DNA from: Halictus rubicundus
Lineage: Eukaryota; Arthropoda; Insecta; Hymenoptera; Halictidae
NCBI RefSeq assembly: GCF_050948215.1
Contig: NW_027488636.1
Span: forward strand, 496,001-560,000
Reading direction: 5' to 3'
DNA length: 64,000 bases
Under the pieces are notes generated by a model that searched no databases, was not told the DNA's origin, and saw only the letters and a program-made list of their open reading frames with translations. The stretch's first letter is position 1; each line of letters starts with the position of its first letter. Positions 25,938 through 39,440 of this stretch are shown piece after piece. The position numbers and the translations under genes are program-made.

Positions 25938-26609
25938 ATAGGATGGAGGATAGGATAGGATGGAGGATAGGATAGGATAGGATTGAGGATAGGATAGGAT
26001 ACAGGACAGGATAGGATAGAGGATAGGATAGGGGATTGATAGGATAGAGATTAGGATGGGATAGAGGATATTATAGGATAGAGGATAGGATAGGATAGAG
26101 GATAGGATAGGATAGAGGATAGGATAGGATAGACGATAGGATAGGATAGAGTATAGGATAGGATAGTGGATATGATAAGATAGAGGATAGGATAGAATAG
26201 AGGACAGGATAGGATAGAGGATAAGATAGGATAGAGGATAGGATAGGATAGAGGATAGGATAGGATGGAGAATAGGATAGGATACATGGTATTATAGGGT
26301 AGAGGATAGGATAGGGGATTGGATAGGATAGAGGATAGGATAGGATAGAGCATACGATAGTGCATAGGATAGGATAGGATAGAGAATAGGATAGGATAGA
26401 GGATAGGATAGGATAGAGGATAGGATAGGATAGAGAATAGGATAGGATAGAGGTTAGGTTAGGATTGAGGATAGGATAGGATTGAGGAGAGGATAGGATA
26501 GAGGATAGGATAGGATAGAGGATAGGATAGGATAGAGGATAGGATATGATAGAGGATAGGATAGGATAGAGAATTGGATAGGATAGAGGATAGGATAGGA
26601 TAGACGATA

Positions 26610-28230
26610 GGATAGGGGATTGATAGGATAGAGATTAGGATGGGATAGAGGATATTATAGGATAGAGGATACGGTTTATAGAGAATAGGATAGGATAGAG
26701 GATAGGATAGGATAGAGGATAGGATAGGGGATTGATAGGATAGAGATTAGGATGGGATAGAGGATAGGATAGGATAGAGGATAGGATAGGATAGACGATA
26801 GGATAGGATAGAGGATAGGATAGGATAGTGGATAGGATAGGATAGAGCATTCGATAGAGGATAGGATAGGATAGGATAGAGAATAAGATAGGATACATGG
26901 TATTATAGGGTTGAGGATAGGATAGGGTAGAGGATAGGATAGGGGATTGGATAGGATAGAGCATACGATAGTGGATAGAATAGGATAGAGGATAGGATAG
27001 GATAGAGAATAGGATAGGATAGATGATAGGATAGGATAGAGGATAGGATAGGATAGAGGATAGGATAGAGGATTGGATACGATAGAGGATAGGATACGAT
27101 AGAGGATAGGATAGGATAGAGGATAGCATTGGATTGATGGTAGGATAGGATAGAGGATAGAATAGGATAGAGTATAGGATAGGATAGTGGATATGATAAG
27201 ATAGAGGATAGGATAGAATAGAGGACAGGATAGGATAGAGGATAAGATAGGATAGAGGATAGGATAGGATAGAGGATAGGATAGGATAGTATAGAGGATA
27301 CTATAGGATAGAGGATACGATAGGATTGAGGATAGAATAGGATAGGATTGAGGATAGGATAGGATACAGGACAGGATAGGATAGAGGATAGGATAGGGGA
27401 TTGATAGGATAGAGATTAGGATGGGATAGAGGATATTATAGGATAGAGGATAGGATAGGATAGAGGATAGGATAGAGGATAGGATAGGATAGAGAATAGG
27501 ATAGGGTAGAGGATAGGTTAGGATTGAGGATAGGATAGGATTGAGGATAGGATAGTATAGAGGATACTATAGGATAGAGGATACGATAGGATTGAGGATA
27601 GGATAGGATTGAGGATAGGATAGGGGATTGGATAGGATGGAGGATAGGATAGGATGGGGGATAGGATAGGATAGGATTGAGGATAGGATAGGATACAGGA
27701 CAGGATAGGATAGAGGATAGGATAGAGGATTGGATAGGATAGAGGATAGGATACGATAGAAGATAGGATACGATAGAGGATAGGATATGATAAAGGATAG
27801 GATAGGATATGAGATTGAATAGGATAGAGGATAGGATAGGATAGAGAATAGGATAGGATTGAGGAGAGGATAGGATTGAGGATAGGATAGGATTGAGGAG
27901 AGGATAGGATAGAGGATAGGATAGGATAGAGGATAGGATAGAGAATAGGATAGGATTGAGGAGAGGATAGGATAGAGAATAGGATAGGATAGAGGATAGG
28001 ATAGGATAGAGGATAGGATAGGATAGAGAATAGGATATGATAGAGGTTAGGTTAGGATTGAGGATAGGATAGGATTGAGGAGAGGATAGGATAGAGGATA
28101 GGATAGGATAGAGGATAGGATAGGATAGAGGATAGGATATGATAGAGGATAGGATAGGATAGAGAATTGGATAGGATAGAGGATAGGATAGGATTGAGGA
28201 GAGGATAGGATAGAGGATAGGATAGGATAG
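26610..28230 (+). repeat. Duplication D8, copy 1 (partner about 31090-32727)
   Basis: About 1.62 kb recurs at offset 4,480 and, after a single 17-bp unit is gained in the partner, at 4,497. Anchors are the unusual GGTTTATAGAG near 26673 and 31153, ACATGG C at 26896 and 31376, the GGTTAGG word near 27516 and 32013, GATAAAGGATAGG near 27790 and 32287, and GGTTAGGTTA at 28045 and 32542. Substitutions are few, such as ATACGGTTTATAG versus ATAGGGTTTATAG. Confidence 0.87.
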
Positions 28231-28380
28231 AGGATAGGATAGGATATAGGATAGGATATGATAGAGGATAGGATAGGATAGAGAATTGGATATAATAGAG
28301 GATAGGATAGGGTAGAGGATAGGATAGAGGATAGGATAGAGGATAGGATAGGATAGAGGATAGGATACGATAGAAGATAG

Positions 28381-29631
28381 GATACGATAGATGATAGGAT
28401 ATGATAGAGGATAGGATAGGATAGGATTGAGGATAGGATATGATAGAGGATAGGATAGGATAGAGGATACTATAGGATAGAGGATACGATAGGATTGAGG
28501 ATAGGATAGGATAGGTTTGAGGATAGGATAGGGGATTGGATAGGATGGAGGATAGGATAGGATGGAGGATAGGATAGGATAGGATTGAGGATAGGATAGG
28601 ATAGAGGACAAGATAGGATAGAGGATAGGATAGAGGATCGGATAGGATAGAGGATAGGATACGATAGAAGATATGATACGATAGAGGATAGGATATGATA
28701 GAGGATAGGATAGGATATGAGATTGAATAGGATAGAGGATAGGATAGGATAGAGGATAGGATAGGATTGAGGAGAGGATAGGATAGAGGATAGGATAGGA
28801 TAGAGGATAGGATAGGATAGAGGATAGGATAGGATAGATAATAGGATAGGATAGAGGTTAGGTTAGGATTGAGGATAGGATAGGATTGAGGAGAGGATAG
28901 GATAGAGGATAGGATAGGATAGAGGATAGGATAGGATAGAGGATAGGATATGATAGAGGATAGGATAGGATAGAGAATTGGATAGGATAGAGGATAGGAT
29001 AGGATAGACGATAGGATAGGGGATTGATAGGATAGAGATTAGGATGGGATAGAGGATATTATAGGATAGAGGATAGGATAGGATAGAGGATAGGATAGGA
29101 TAGAGGATAGGATAGGATAGACGATAGGATAGGATAGAGGATAGGATAGGATAGTGGATAGGATAGGATAGAGCATACGATGGAGGATAGGATAGGATAG
29201 GATAGAGAATAGGATAGGATACATGGTATTATAGGGTTGAGGATAGGATAGGGTAGAGGATAGGATAGGGGATTGGATAGGATAGAGCATACGATAGTGG
29301 ATAGGATAGGATAGAGGATAGGATAGGATAGAGAATAGGATAGGATAGATGATAGGATAGGATAGAGGATAGGATAGGATAGAGGATAGGATAGAGGATT
29401 GGATACGATAGAGGATAGGATACGATAGAGGATAGGATAGGATAGAGGATAGCATTGGATTGAGGATAGGATAGGATAGAGGATAGAATAGGACAGAGTA
29501 TAGGATAGGATAGTGGATATGATAAGATAGAGGATAGGATAGAGTAGAGGACAGGATAGGATAGAGGATAAGATAGGATAGAGGATAGGATAAGGGATTG
29601 ATAGGATAGAGATTAGGATGGGATAGAGGAT
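28381..29631 (+). repeat. Near-tandem duplication D9, copy 1 (partner about 30044-31133)
   Basis: Offset runs 1,663, 1,680, 1,679, then 1,502. The final change of 177 bases removes the segment holding the ACATGG word, present here at 29222 and absent in the partner. The single-base step comes from GGGGATTGG here versus GGAGATGG near 30211. Other anchors are AGATATGATACG at about 28669 and 30348 and the AAGGGATTGATAGG word at about 29593 and 31095. Confidence 0.82.
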
Positions 29632-30043
29632 AGGATAGGATAGAGAATAGGATAGGATTGAGGAGAGGATAGGATTGAGGATAGGATAGGATTGAGGAGA
29701 GGATAGGATAGAGGATAGGATAGGATAGAGGATAGCATAGAGGATAGGATAGGATTGAGGAGAGGATAGGATAGAGAACAGGATAGGATAGAGGATAGGA
29801 TAGGATAGAGGATAGGATAGGATAGAGAATAGGATAGGATAGAGGTTAGGTTAGGATTGAGGATAGGATAGGATTGAGGAGAGGATAGGATAGAGGATAG
29901 GATAGGATAGAGGATAGGATAGGATAGAGGATAGGATATGATAGAGGATAGGATAGGATAGAGAATTGGATAGGATAGAGGATAGGATAGAGGATAGGAT
30001 AGAGGATAGGATAGGATAGAGGATAGGATACGATAGAAGATAG

Positions 30044-31133
30044 GATACGATAGATGATAGGATATGATAGAGGATAGGATAGGATAGGATTGAGGATAGG
30101 ATAGGATTGAGGATAGGATAGGATAGAGGATAGGATAGGATAGAGGATACTATAGGATAGAGGATACGATAGGATTGAGGATAGGATAGGATAGGTTTGA
30201 GGATAGGATAGGAGATGGATAGGATGGAGGATAGGATAGGATGGAGGATAGGATAGGATAGGATTGAGGATAGGATAGGATAGAGGACAGGATAGGATAG
30301 AGGATAGGATAGAGGATTGGATAGGATAGAGGATAGGATACGATAGAAGATATGATACGATAGAGGATAGGATATGATAGAGGATAGGATAGGATATGAG
30401 ATTGAATAGGATAGAGGATAGGATAGGATAGAGGATAGGATAGGATTGAGGAGAGGATAGGATAGAGGATAGGATAGGATAGAGGATAGGATAGGATAGA
30501 GGATAGGATAGGATAGAGAATAGGATAGGATAGAGGTTAGGTTAGGATTGAGGATAGGATAGGATTGAGGAGAGGATAGGATAGAGGATAGGATAGGATA
30601 GAGGATAGGATAGGATAGAGGATAGGATATGATAGAGGATAGGATAGGATAGAGAATTGGATAGGATAGAGGATAGGATAGGATAGACGATAGGATAGGG
30701 GATTGATAGGATAGAGATTAGGATGGGATAGAGGATATTATAGGATAGAGGATAGGATAGGATAGAGGATAGGATAGGATAGAGGATAGGATAGGATAGA
30801 CGATAGGATAGGATAGAGGATAGGATAGGATAGAGAATAGGATAGGATAGATGATAGGATAGGATAGAGGATAGGATAGGATAGAGGATAGGATAGAGGA
30901 TTGGATACGATAGAGGATAGGATACGATAGAGGATAGGATAGGATAGAGGATAGCATTGGATTGAGGATAGGATAGGATAGAGGATAGAATAGGACAGAG
31001 TATAGGATAGGATAGTGGATATGATAAGATAGAGGATAGGATAGAATAGAGGACAGGATAGGATAGAGGATAAGATAGGATAGAGGATAGGATAAGGGAT
31101 TGATAGGATAGAGATTAGGATGGGATAGAGGAT
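30044..31133 (+). repeat. Near-tandem duplication D9, copy 2 with a 177-bp deletion
   Basis: Copy 2 lacks about 177 bases between roughly 30834 and 30836, including GATAGTGGATAGG and the ACATGG word, compared with copy 1 at 29155-29330. It abuts copy 2 of D8, so 28.4 to 32.7 kb is a mosaic of two overlapping segmental duplications. Confidence 0.8.
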
Positions 31134-32727
31134 ATTATAGGATAGAGGATAGGGTTTATAGAGAATAGGATAGGATAGAGGATAGGATAGGATAGAGGAT
31201 AGGATAGGGGATTGATAGGATAGAGATTAGGATGGGATAGAGGATAGGATAGGATAGAGGATAGGATAGGATAGACGATAGGATAGGATAGAGGATAGGA
31301 TAGGATAGTGGATAGGATAGGATAGAGCATACGATAGAGGATAGGATAGGATAGGATAGAGAATAAGATAGGATACATGGTATTATAGGGTTGAGGATAG
31401 GATAGGGTAGAGGATAGGATAGGGGATTGGATAGGATAGAGCATACGATAGTGGATAGAATAGGATAGAGGATAGGATAGGATAGAGAATAGGATAGGAT
31501 AGATGATAGGATAGGATAGAGGATAGGATAGGATAGAGGATAGGATAGAGGATTGGATACGATAGAGGATAGGATACGATAGAGGATAGGATAGGTTAGA
31601 GGATAGCATTGGATTGATGGTAGGATAGGATAGAGGATAGAATAGGATAGAGTATAGGATAGGATAGTGGATATGATAAGATAGAGGATAGGATAGAATA
31701 GAGGACAGGATAGGATAGAGGATAAGATAGGATAGAGGATAGGATAGGATAGAGGATAGGATAGGATAGTATAGAGGATACTATAGGATAGAGGATACGA
31801 TAGGATTGAGGATAGAATAGGATAGGATTGAGGATAGGATAGGATACAGGACAGGATAGGATAGAGGATAGGATAGGGGATTGATAGGATAGAGATTAGG
31901 ATGGGATAGAGGATATTATAGGATAGAGGATAGGATAGGATAGAGGATAGGATAGAGGATAGGATAGGATAGAGGATAGGATAGGATTGAGAATAGGATA
32001 GGGTAGAGGATAGGTTAGGATTGAGGATAGGATAGGATTGAGGATAGGATAGTATAGAGGATACTATAGGATAGAGGATACGATAGGATTGAGGATAGGA
32101 TAGGATTGAGGATAGGATAGGGGATTGGATAGGATGGAGGATAGGATAGGATGGGGGATAGGATAGGATAGGATTGAGGATAGGATAGGATACAGGACAG
32201 GATAGGATAGAGGATAGGATAGAGGATTGGATAGGATAGAGGATAGGATACGATAGAAGATAGGATACGATAGAGGATAGGATATGATAAAGGATAGGAT
32301 AGGATATGAGATTGAATAGGATAGAGGATAGGATAGGATAGAGAATAGGATAGGATTGAGGAGAGGATAGGATTGAGGATAGGATAGGATTGAGGAGAGG
32401 ATAGGATAGAGGATAGGATAGGATAGAGGATAGGATAGAGGATAGGATAGGATTGAGGAGAGGATAGGATAGAGAATAGGATAGGATAGAGGATAGGATA
32501 GGATAGAGGATAGGATAGGATAGAGAATAGGATAGGATAGAGGTTAGGTTAGGATTGAGGATAGGATAGGATTGAGGAGAGGATAGGATAGAGGATAGGA
32601 TAGGATAGAGGATAGGATAGGATAGAGGATAGGATATGATAGAGGATAGGATAGGATAGAGAATTGGATAGGATAGAGGATAGGATAGGATTGAGGAGAG
32701 GATAGGATAGAGGATAGGATAGGGGAT
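31090..32727 (+). repeat. Duplication D8, copy 2 (partner about 26610-28230)
   Basis: Second copy, longer by exactly one unit near 31975-31995. The match ends where this copy enters GGGGATTGATAGGATAGATATT while copy 1 goes on with canonical units and GGATATAGG. The long colinear stretch with one unit-sized indel makes this one of the clearest and probably younger duplications in the middle domain. Confidence 0.86.
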
Positions 32728-33780
32728 TGATAGGATAGATATTAGGATGGGATAGAATATATTATAGGATAGAGGATAGGATAGGATTGAGGATAGGATA
32801 GGATTGAGGATAGGATAGGATAGAGAATTGGATAGGATAGAGGATAGGATAGGATAGAGGATAGGATAGGGGATTTATAGGATAGAGATTAGGATGGGAT
32901 AGAATATATTATAGGATAGAGGATTGGATAGGATAGATTATAGGATACGATAGAGGATAGGATAGGATAGAGTATAGGGTTGGATTGAGGATAGGATAGG
33001 ATAGAGGATAGAATAGGATATAGGATAGGATAGGATTGAGGAGAGGATAGAATAGAGGATAGGATAGGATAGAGGATAGGATAGAGGATAGGATAGAGTA
33101 TAGGATAGAGGATAGGATAGAGGATAGGATAGGATAGAGGATAGGATAGGATAGGAATGAGGATAGGATAGGATTGAGGATAGGATAGGATAGAGGATAG
33201 GATAGGGGATTGATAGGATAGAGATTAGGATGGGATTGAGGATATTATAGGATAGAGCATAGGGTAGGATAGAGAATAGGATAGGATAGAGCATAGGATA
33301 GGATAGGATAGAGAATAGGATAGGATAGAGGATAGGATAGGGGATTGATAGGATAGAGATTAGGATGGGATAGAGGATATTATAGGATAGAGGATAGGGT
33401 AGGATAGAGAATAGGATAGGATAGAGGATAGGATTGGATAGAGGATAGGATAGGGGATTGATAGGATAGAGATTAGGATGGGATAGAGGATATTATAGGA
33501 TAGAGCATAGGGTAGGATAGAGAATAGGATAGGATAGAGCATAGGATAGGATAGGATAGAGAATAGGATAGGATACATGGTATTCTAGGGTAGAGGATAG
33601 GAAAGGGGATTGGATAGGATAGAGGATAGGATAGGATAGAGCATACGATAGTGCATAGGATAGGATAGGATAGAGAATAGGATAGGATAGAAGATAGGAT
33701 AGGGTAGAGGATAGGATAGGATACGATAGAGGATATTATAGGATAGAGGATAGGATTGAATTGAGGATAGGATTGGATAG

Positions 33781-34960
33781 AGGATAGGATAGGATAGAGA
33801 ATTGGATAGGATAGAGGATAGGATAGGATAGAGGATAGGATAGGGGATTGATAGGATAGAGATTAGGATGGGATAGAGGATATTATAGGATAGAGGATAG
33901 GATAGGATAGAGGATAGGATAGGATAGAGGATAGGGTAGGATAGACGATAGGATTGGATAGAGGATAGGATAGGATAGTGGATAGGATAGGATAGAGCAT
34001 ACGATACACGATAGGATAGGATAGGATAGAGAATAGGATAGGATACATGGTATTATAGGGTTGAGGATAGGATAGAGTAGAGGATAGGATAGGGGATTGG
34101 ATAGGATAGAGGATAGGATAGGATAGAGCATACGATAGTGGATGGGATAGGATAGAGGATAGGATAGGATAGAGCATACGATAGTGGATAGGATAGGATA
34201 GAGGATAGGATAGGATAGAGAATAGGATAGGATAGATGATAGGATAGGATAGAGGATAGGATAGGATAGAGGATAGGATAGGATAGAGGATAGGATAGGA
34301 TAGAGGATAGGATAGGGGATTGATAGGATAGATATTAGGATGGGATAGAATATATTATAGGATAGAGGATAGGATAGGATTGAGGATAGGATAGGATTGA
34401 GGATAGGATAGGATAGAGGATAGGATAGGATAGAGGATACAATAGGATAGAGGATACGATAGGATTGAGGATAGGATAGGAATGAGGATAGGATAGGATT
34501 GAGGATAGGATAGGGGATTGGATAGGATGGAGGATAGGATAGGATGGAGGATAGGATAGGATAGGATTGAGGATAGGATAGGATAGAGAATAGGATAGGA
34601 TAGAGGATAGGATAGAGGATTGGATAGGATAGAGGATAGGATACGATAGAAGATAGGATACGATAGAGGATAGGATATGATAGAGGATAGGATAGGATAT
34701 GAGATTGAATAGGATTGAGTATAGGATAGGATAGAGGATAAGATAGGATAGAGGATAGGATAGGATAGAGGATAAGATAGGATAGAGGATAGGATAGGAT
34801 AGAGGATAGGATAGGATAGAGGATAGGATAGGGTAGAGAAGGATAGGATAAGGGATTGGATAAGATGGAGGATCGGACAGGATGGAGGATAGGATAGGAT
34901 AGGATTGAGTATAGGATAGGATAGAGGATAGGATAGGATAGAGGATAGGATAGGATAGAG
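33781..34960 (+). repeat. Duplication D10, copy 1 (partner about 35895-37074)
   Basis: About 1.18 kb recurs at a constant offset of 2,114 with no net indel that I found. Anchors are ACATGG C at 34046 and 36160, GATATTAGGATGGG near 34331 and 36445, GGTAGAGAAGG near 34833 and 36947, and GGATCGGACAGG near 34871 and 36985. One visible difference is GAGGATAGG versus GACGATAGG near 33831 and 35945. Parts recur again around 37.4-37.8, 38.0-38.8 and 40.1-40.45 kb. Confidence 0.87.
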
Positions 34961-35894
34961 GATAGGATAGGATTGAGGATAGGTTAGGATTGAGGATAGG
35001 ATAGGATTAAGGATAGGATTGGATAGAGGATAGGATAGGATAGAGATTTGGATAGGATAGAGGATAGGATAGGATAGAGGATAGGATAGGGGATTGATAG
35101 GATAGATATTAGGATGGGATAGAATATATTATAGGATAGACGATAGGATAGGATAGAGGATAGGATAGGATAGAGGATAGGATAGAGGATTGGATACGAT
35201 AGAGGATAGGATACGATAGAGGATAGGATATGATAAAGGATAGGATAGGATATGAGATTGAATAGGATAGAGGATAGGATAGGATAGAGAATAGGATAGG
35301 ATTGAGGAGAGGATAGGATTGAGGATAGGATAGGATTGAGGAGAGGATAGGATAGAGGATAGGATAGGATAGAGGATAGGATAGAGGATAGGATAGGATT
35401 GAGGAGAGGATAGGATAGAGAATAGGATAGGATAGAGGATAGGATAGGATAGAGGATTGGATAGGATAGAGAATAGGATAGGATAGAGGTTAGGTTAGGA
35501 TTGAGGATAGGATAGGATTGAGGAGAGGATAGGATAGAGGATAGGATAGGATAGAGGATAGGATAGGATAGAGGATAGGATATGATAGAGGATAGGATAG
35601 GATAGAGAATTGGATAGGATAGAGGATAGGATAGGATTGAGGAGAGGATAGGATAGAGGATAGGATAGGATAGAGGATAGGATAAGATATAGGATAGGAT
35701 ATGATAGAGGATAGGATAGGATAGAGAATTGGATATAATAGAGGATAGGATAGGGTAGAGGATAGGATAGGATATGAGATTGAATAGGATAGGGGATAGG
35801 ATAGGATAGAGGATAGGATAGGATTGAGGAGAGGATAGGATAGAGGATAGGATAGGATAGAGGATAGGATAGGATAGAGGATAGGATATGATAG

Positions 35895-37074
35895 AGGATA
35901 GGATAGGATAGAGAATTGGATAGGATAGAGGATAGGATAGGATAGACGATAGGATAGGGGATTGATAGGATAGAGATTAGGATGGGATAGAGGATATTAT
36001 AGGATAGAGGATAGGATAGGATAGAGGATAGGATAGGATAGAGGATAGGGTAGGATAGACGATAGGATTGGATAGAGGATAGGATAGGATAGTGGATAGG
36101 ATAGGATAGAGCATACGATACACGATAGGATAGGATAGGATAGAGAATAGGATAGGATACATGGTATTATAGGGTTGAGGATAGGATAGAGTAGAGGATA
36201 GGATAGGGGATTGGATAGGATAGAGGATAGGATAGGATAGAGCATACGATAGTGGATGGGATAGGATAGAGGATAGGATAGGATAGAGCATACGATAGTG
36301 GATAGGATAGGATAGAGGATAGGATAGGATAGAGAATAGGATAGGATAGATGATAGGATAGGATAGAGGATAGGATAGGATAGAGGATAGGATAGGATAG
36401 AGGATAGGATAGGATAGAGGATAGGATAGGGGATTGATAGGATAGATATTAGGATGGGATAGAATATATTATAGGATAGAGGATAGGATAGGATTGAGGA
36501 TAGGATAGGATTGAGGATAGGATAGGATAGAGGATAGGATAGGATAGAGGATACAATAGGATAGAGGATACGATAGGATTGAGGATAGGATAGGAATGAG
36601 GATAGGATAGGATTGAGGATAGGATAGGGGATTGGATAGGATGGAGGATAGGATAGGATGGAGGATAGGATAGGATAGGATTGAGGATAGGATAGGATAG
36701 AGAATAGGATAGGATAGAGGATAGGATAGAGGATTGGATAGGATAGAGGATAGGATACGATAGAAGATAGGATACGATAGAGGATAGGATATGATAGAGG
36801 ATAGGATAGGATATGAGATTGAATAGGATTGAGTATAGGATAGGATAGAGGATAAGATAGGATAGAGGATAGGATAGGATAGAGGATAAGATAGGATAGA
36901 GGATAGGATAGGATAGAGGATAGGATAGGATAGAGGATAGGATAGGGTAGAGAAGGATAGGATAAGGGATTGGATAAGATGGAGGATCGGACAGGATGGA
37001 GGATAGGATAGGATAGGATTGAGTATAGGATAGGATAGAGGATAGGATAGGATAGAGGATAGGATAGAGGATTG
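35895..37074 (+). repeat. Duplication D10, copy 2 (partner 33781-34960)
   Basis: Second copy at offset 2,114. It is followed by a segment (about 37140-37360, with ATGGTATTCTAGGG) that matches sequence before copy 1 (about 33480-33700, offset 3,660) and again about 39770-39990 (offset 6,289). The order of modules is therefore rearranged between the two loci. Confidence 0.85.
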
Positions 37075-39049
37075 GATAGGATAGAGGATAGGATAGGATA
37101 GAGGATAGGATAGGGGATTGATAGGATAGAGATTAGGATGGGATAGAGGATATTATAGGATAGAGCATAGGGTAGGATAGAGAATAGGATAGGATAGAGC
37201 ATAGGATAGGATAGGATAGAGAATAGGATAGGATACATGGTATTCTAGGGTAGAGGATAGGAAAGGGGATTGGATAGGATAGAGGATAGGATAGGATAGA
37301 GCATACGATAGTGCATAGGATAGGATAGGATAGAGAATAGGATAGGATAGAAGATAGGATAGGATTGGATAGAGGATAGGATAGGTTAGAGAATTGGATA
37401 GGATAGAGGATAGGATAGGATAGAGGATAGGATAGGGGATTGATAGGATAGAGATTAGGATGGGATAGAGGATATTATAGAATAGAGGATAGGATAGGAT
37501 AGAGGATAGGATAGGATAGAGGATAGGGTAGGATAGACGATAGGATTGGATAGAGGATAGGATAGGATAGTGGATAGGATAGGATAGAGCATACGATACA
37601 CGATAGGATAGGATAGGATAGAGAATAGGATAGGATACATGGTATTATAGGGTTGAGGATAGGATAGAGTAGAGGATAGGATAGGGGATTGGATAGGATA
37701 GAGGATAGGATAGGATAGAGCATACGATAGTGGATGGGATAGGATAGAGGATAGGATAGGCTAGAGCATACGATAGTGGATAGGATAGGATAGAGGATAG
37801 GATAGGATAGAGAATAGGATAGGATAGATGATAGGATAGGATAGAGGATAGGATAGGATAGAGGATAGGATAGAGGATTGGATACGATAGAGGATAGGAT
37901 ACGATAGAGGATAGGATAGGATAGAGGATAGGATAGGATAGAGGATAGGATAGGATAGAGGATAGGTTAGGATTGAGGATAGGATAGGATTAAGGATAGG
38001 ATTGGATAGAGGATAGGATAGGATAGAGAATTGGATAGGATAGAGGATAGGATAGGATAGAGGATAGGATAGGGGATTGATAGGATAGATATTAGGATGG
38101 GATAGAATATATTATAGGATAGAGGATAGGATAGGATAGAGGATAGTATAGGATAGACGATAGGATAGGATAGAGGATAGGATATGATAGATGATAGGAT
38201 AGGATAGAGGATAGGATAGGATAGGATTGAGGATAGGATAGGATTGAGGATAGGATAGGATAGAGGATAGGATAGGATAGAGGATACAATAGGATAGAGG
38301 ATACGATAGGATTGAGGATAGGATAGGAATGAGGATAGGATAGGATTGAGGATAGGATAGGGGATTGGATAGGATGGAGGATAGGATAGGATGGAGGATA
38401 GGATAGGATGGAGGATAGGATAGGATAGGATTGAGGATAGGATAGGATAGAGAATAGGATAGGATAGAGGATAGGATAGAGGATTGGATAGGACAGAGGA
38501 TAGGATACGATAGAAGATAGGATACGATAGAGGATAGGATATGATAGAGGATAGGATAGGATATGAGATTGAATAGGATAGAGTATAGGATAGGATAGAG
38601 GATAAGATAGGATAGAGGATAGGATAGGATAGAGGATAAGATAGGATAGAGGATAGGATAGGATAGAGGATAGGATAGGGTAGAGAAGGATAGGATAAGG
38701 GATTGGATAAGATGGAGGATCGGACAGGATAGAGGATAGGATAGGATAGGATTGAGTATAGGATAGGATAGAGGATAGGATAGGATAGAGGATAGGATAG
38801 GATTGAGGATAGGATAGGATAGAGGATAGGATAGGATAGAGGATACAATAGTATAGGAATGAGGAGAGGATAGGATTCAGGATAGGATAGGGGATTGGAT
38901 AGGATGGAGGATAGGATAGGATGGAGGATAGGATAGGATAGGATAGAGGATAGGATAGGATAGAGGATAGGATAGGATAGAGGATAGGATAGAGGATTGG
39001 ATAGGATAGAGGATAGGATACGATAGAAGATAGGATACGATAGAGGATA

Positions 39050-39440
39050 GGATATGATAGAGGATAGGATAGAGGATTGGATAGGATAGAGGATAGGATA
39101 CGATAGAAGATAGGATACGATAGAGGATAGGATATGATAGAGGATAGGATAGGATTGAGGATAGGATAGGATAGAGGATAGGATAGGATATAGAATAGGA
39201 TAGGATAGAGGGTAGGATAGGATAGAGGGTAGGATAGGCTAGAGGATACGATATAGGAGTGGATAGGATAGAGGATAGGATACGATAGAGGATAGGATAG
39301 GATAGAGAATAGGATATAGGATTGGATAGGATAGAGGATAGAATAGGATAGAGGATAGGATAGGATAGAGGATAGGATAGTTGATATTATAATAAAGAGG
39401 ATAGGATATGATAGAGGATAGGATAGGGGACTGGATAGGA
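39050..39440 (+). repeat. Duplication D11, copy 1 (partner about 40930-41320)
   Basis: About 390 bases recur at offset 1,880: GGCT at 39237 and 41117, GATATTATAATAAAGAGG at 39383 and 41263. The AATAAAG form of that second marker appears only in these two copies; all later copies have AGTAAAG. They mark the start of the domain C marker family inside the B/C mixed zone. Confidence 0.8.

Larger units (their letters stand above)
19327..35497 (+). repeat. Thirteen GGTTAGGTTA (TTAGG-like) doublets scattered through domain B
   Basis: GGTTAGGTTA starts at about 19327, 20182, 21722, 23101, 23919, 24561, 26452, 28045, 28856, 29844, 30535, 32542 and 35488. Each sits in the same context, after a GAGAATAGG unit and before GGATTGAGG. 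Two adjacent pentamers carry the same A-to-T change, which turns GGATA into GGTTA, the permuted insect-type telomere pentamer TTAGG. Because context is constant, these are copies of one ancestral variant unit spread by block duplication. They are not a telomere tract. Confidence 0.85.

Noticed and set aside
19327..35497. Interstitial telomere tract of TTAGG
   Set aside because: Only two adjacent GGTTA pentamers occur at each site, always in the same flanking units; no run of three or more was seen.
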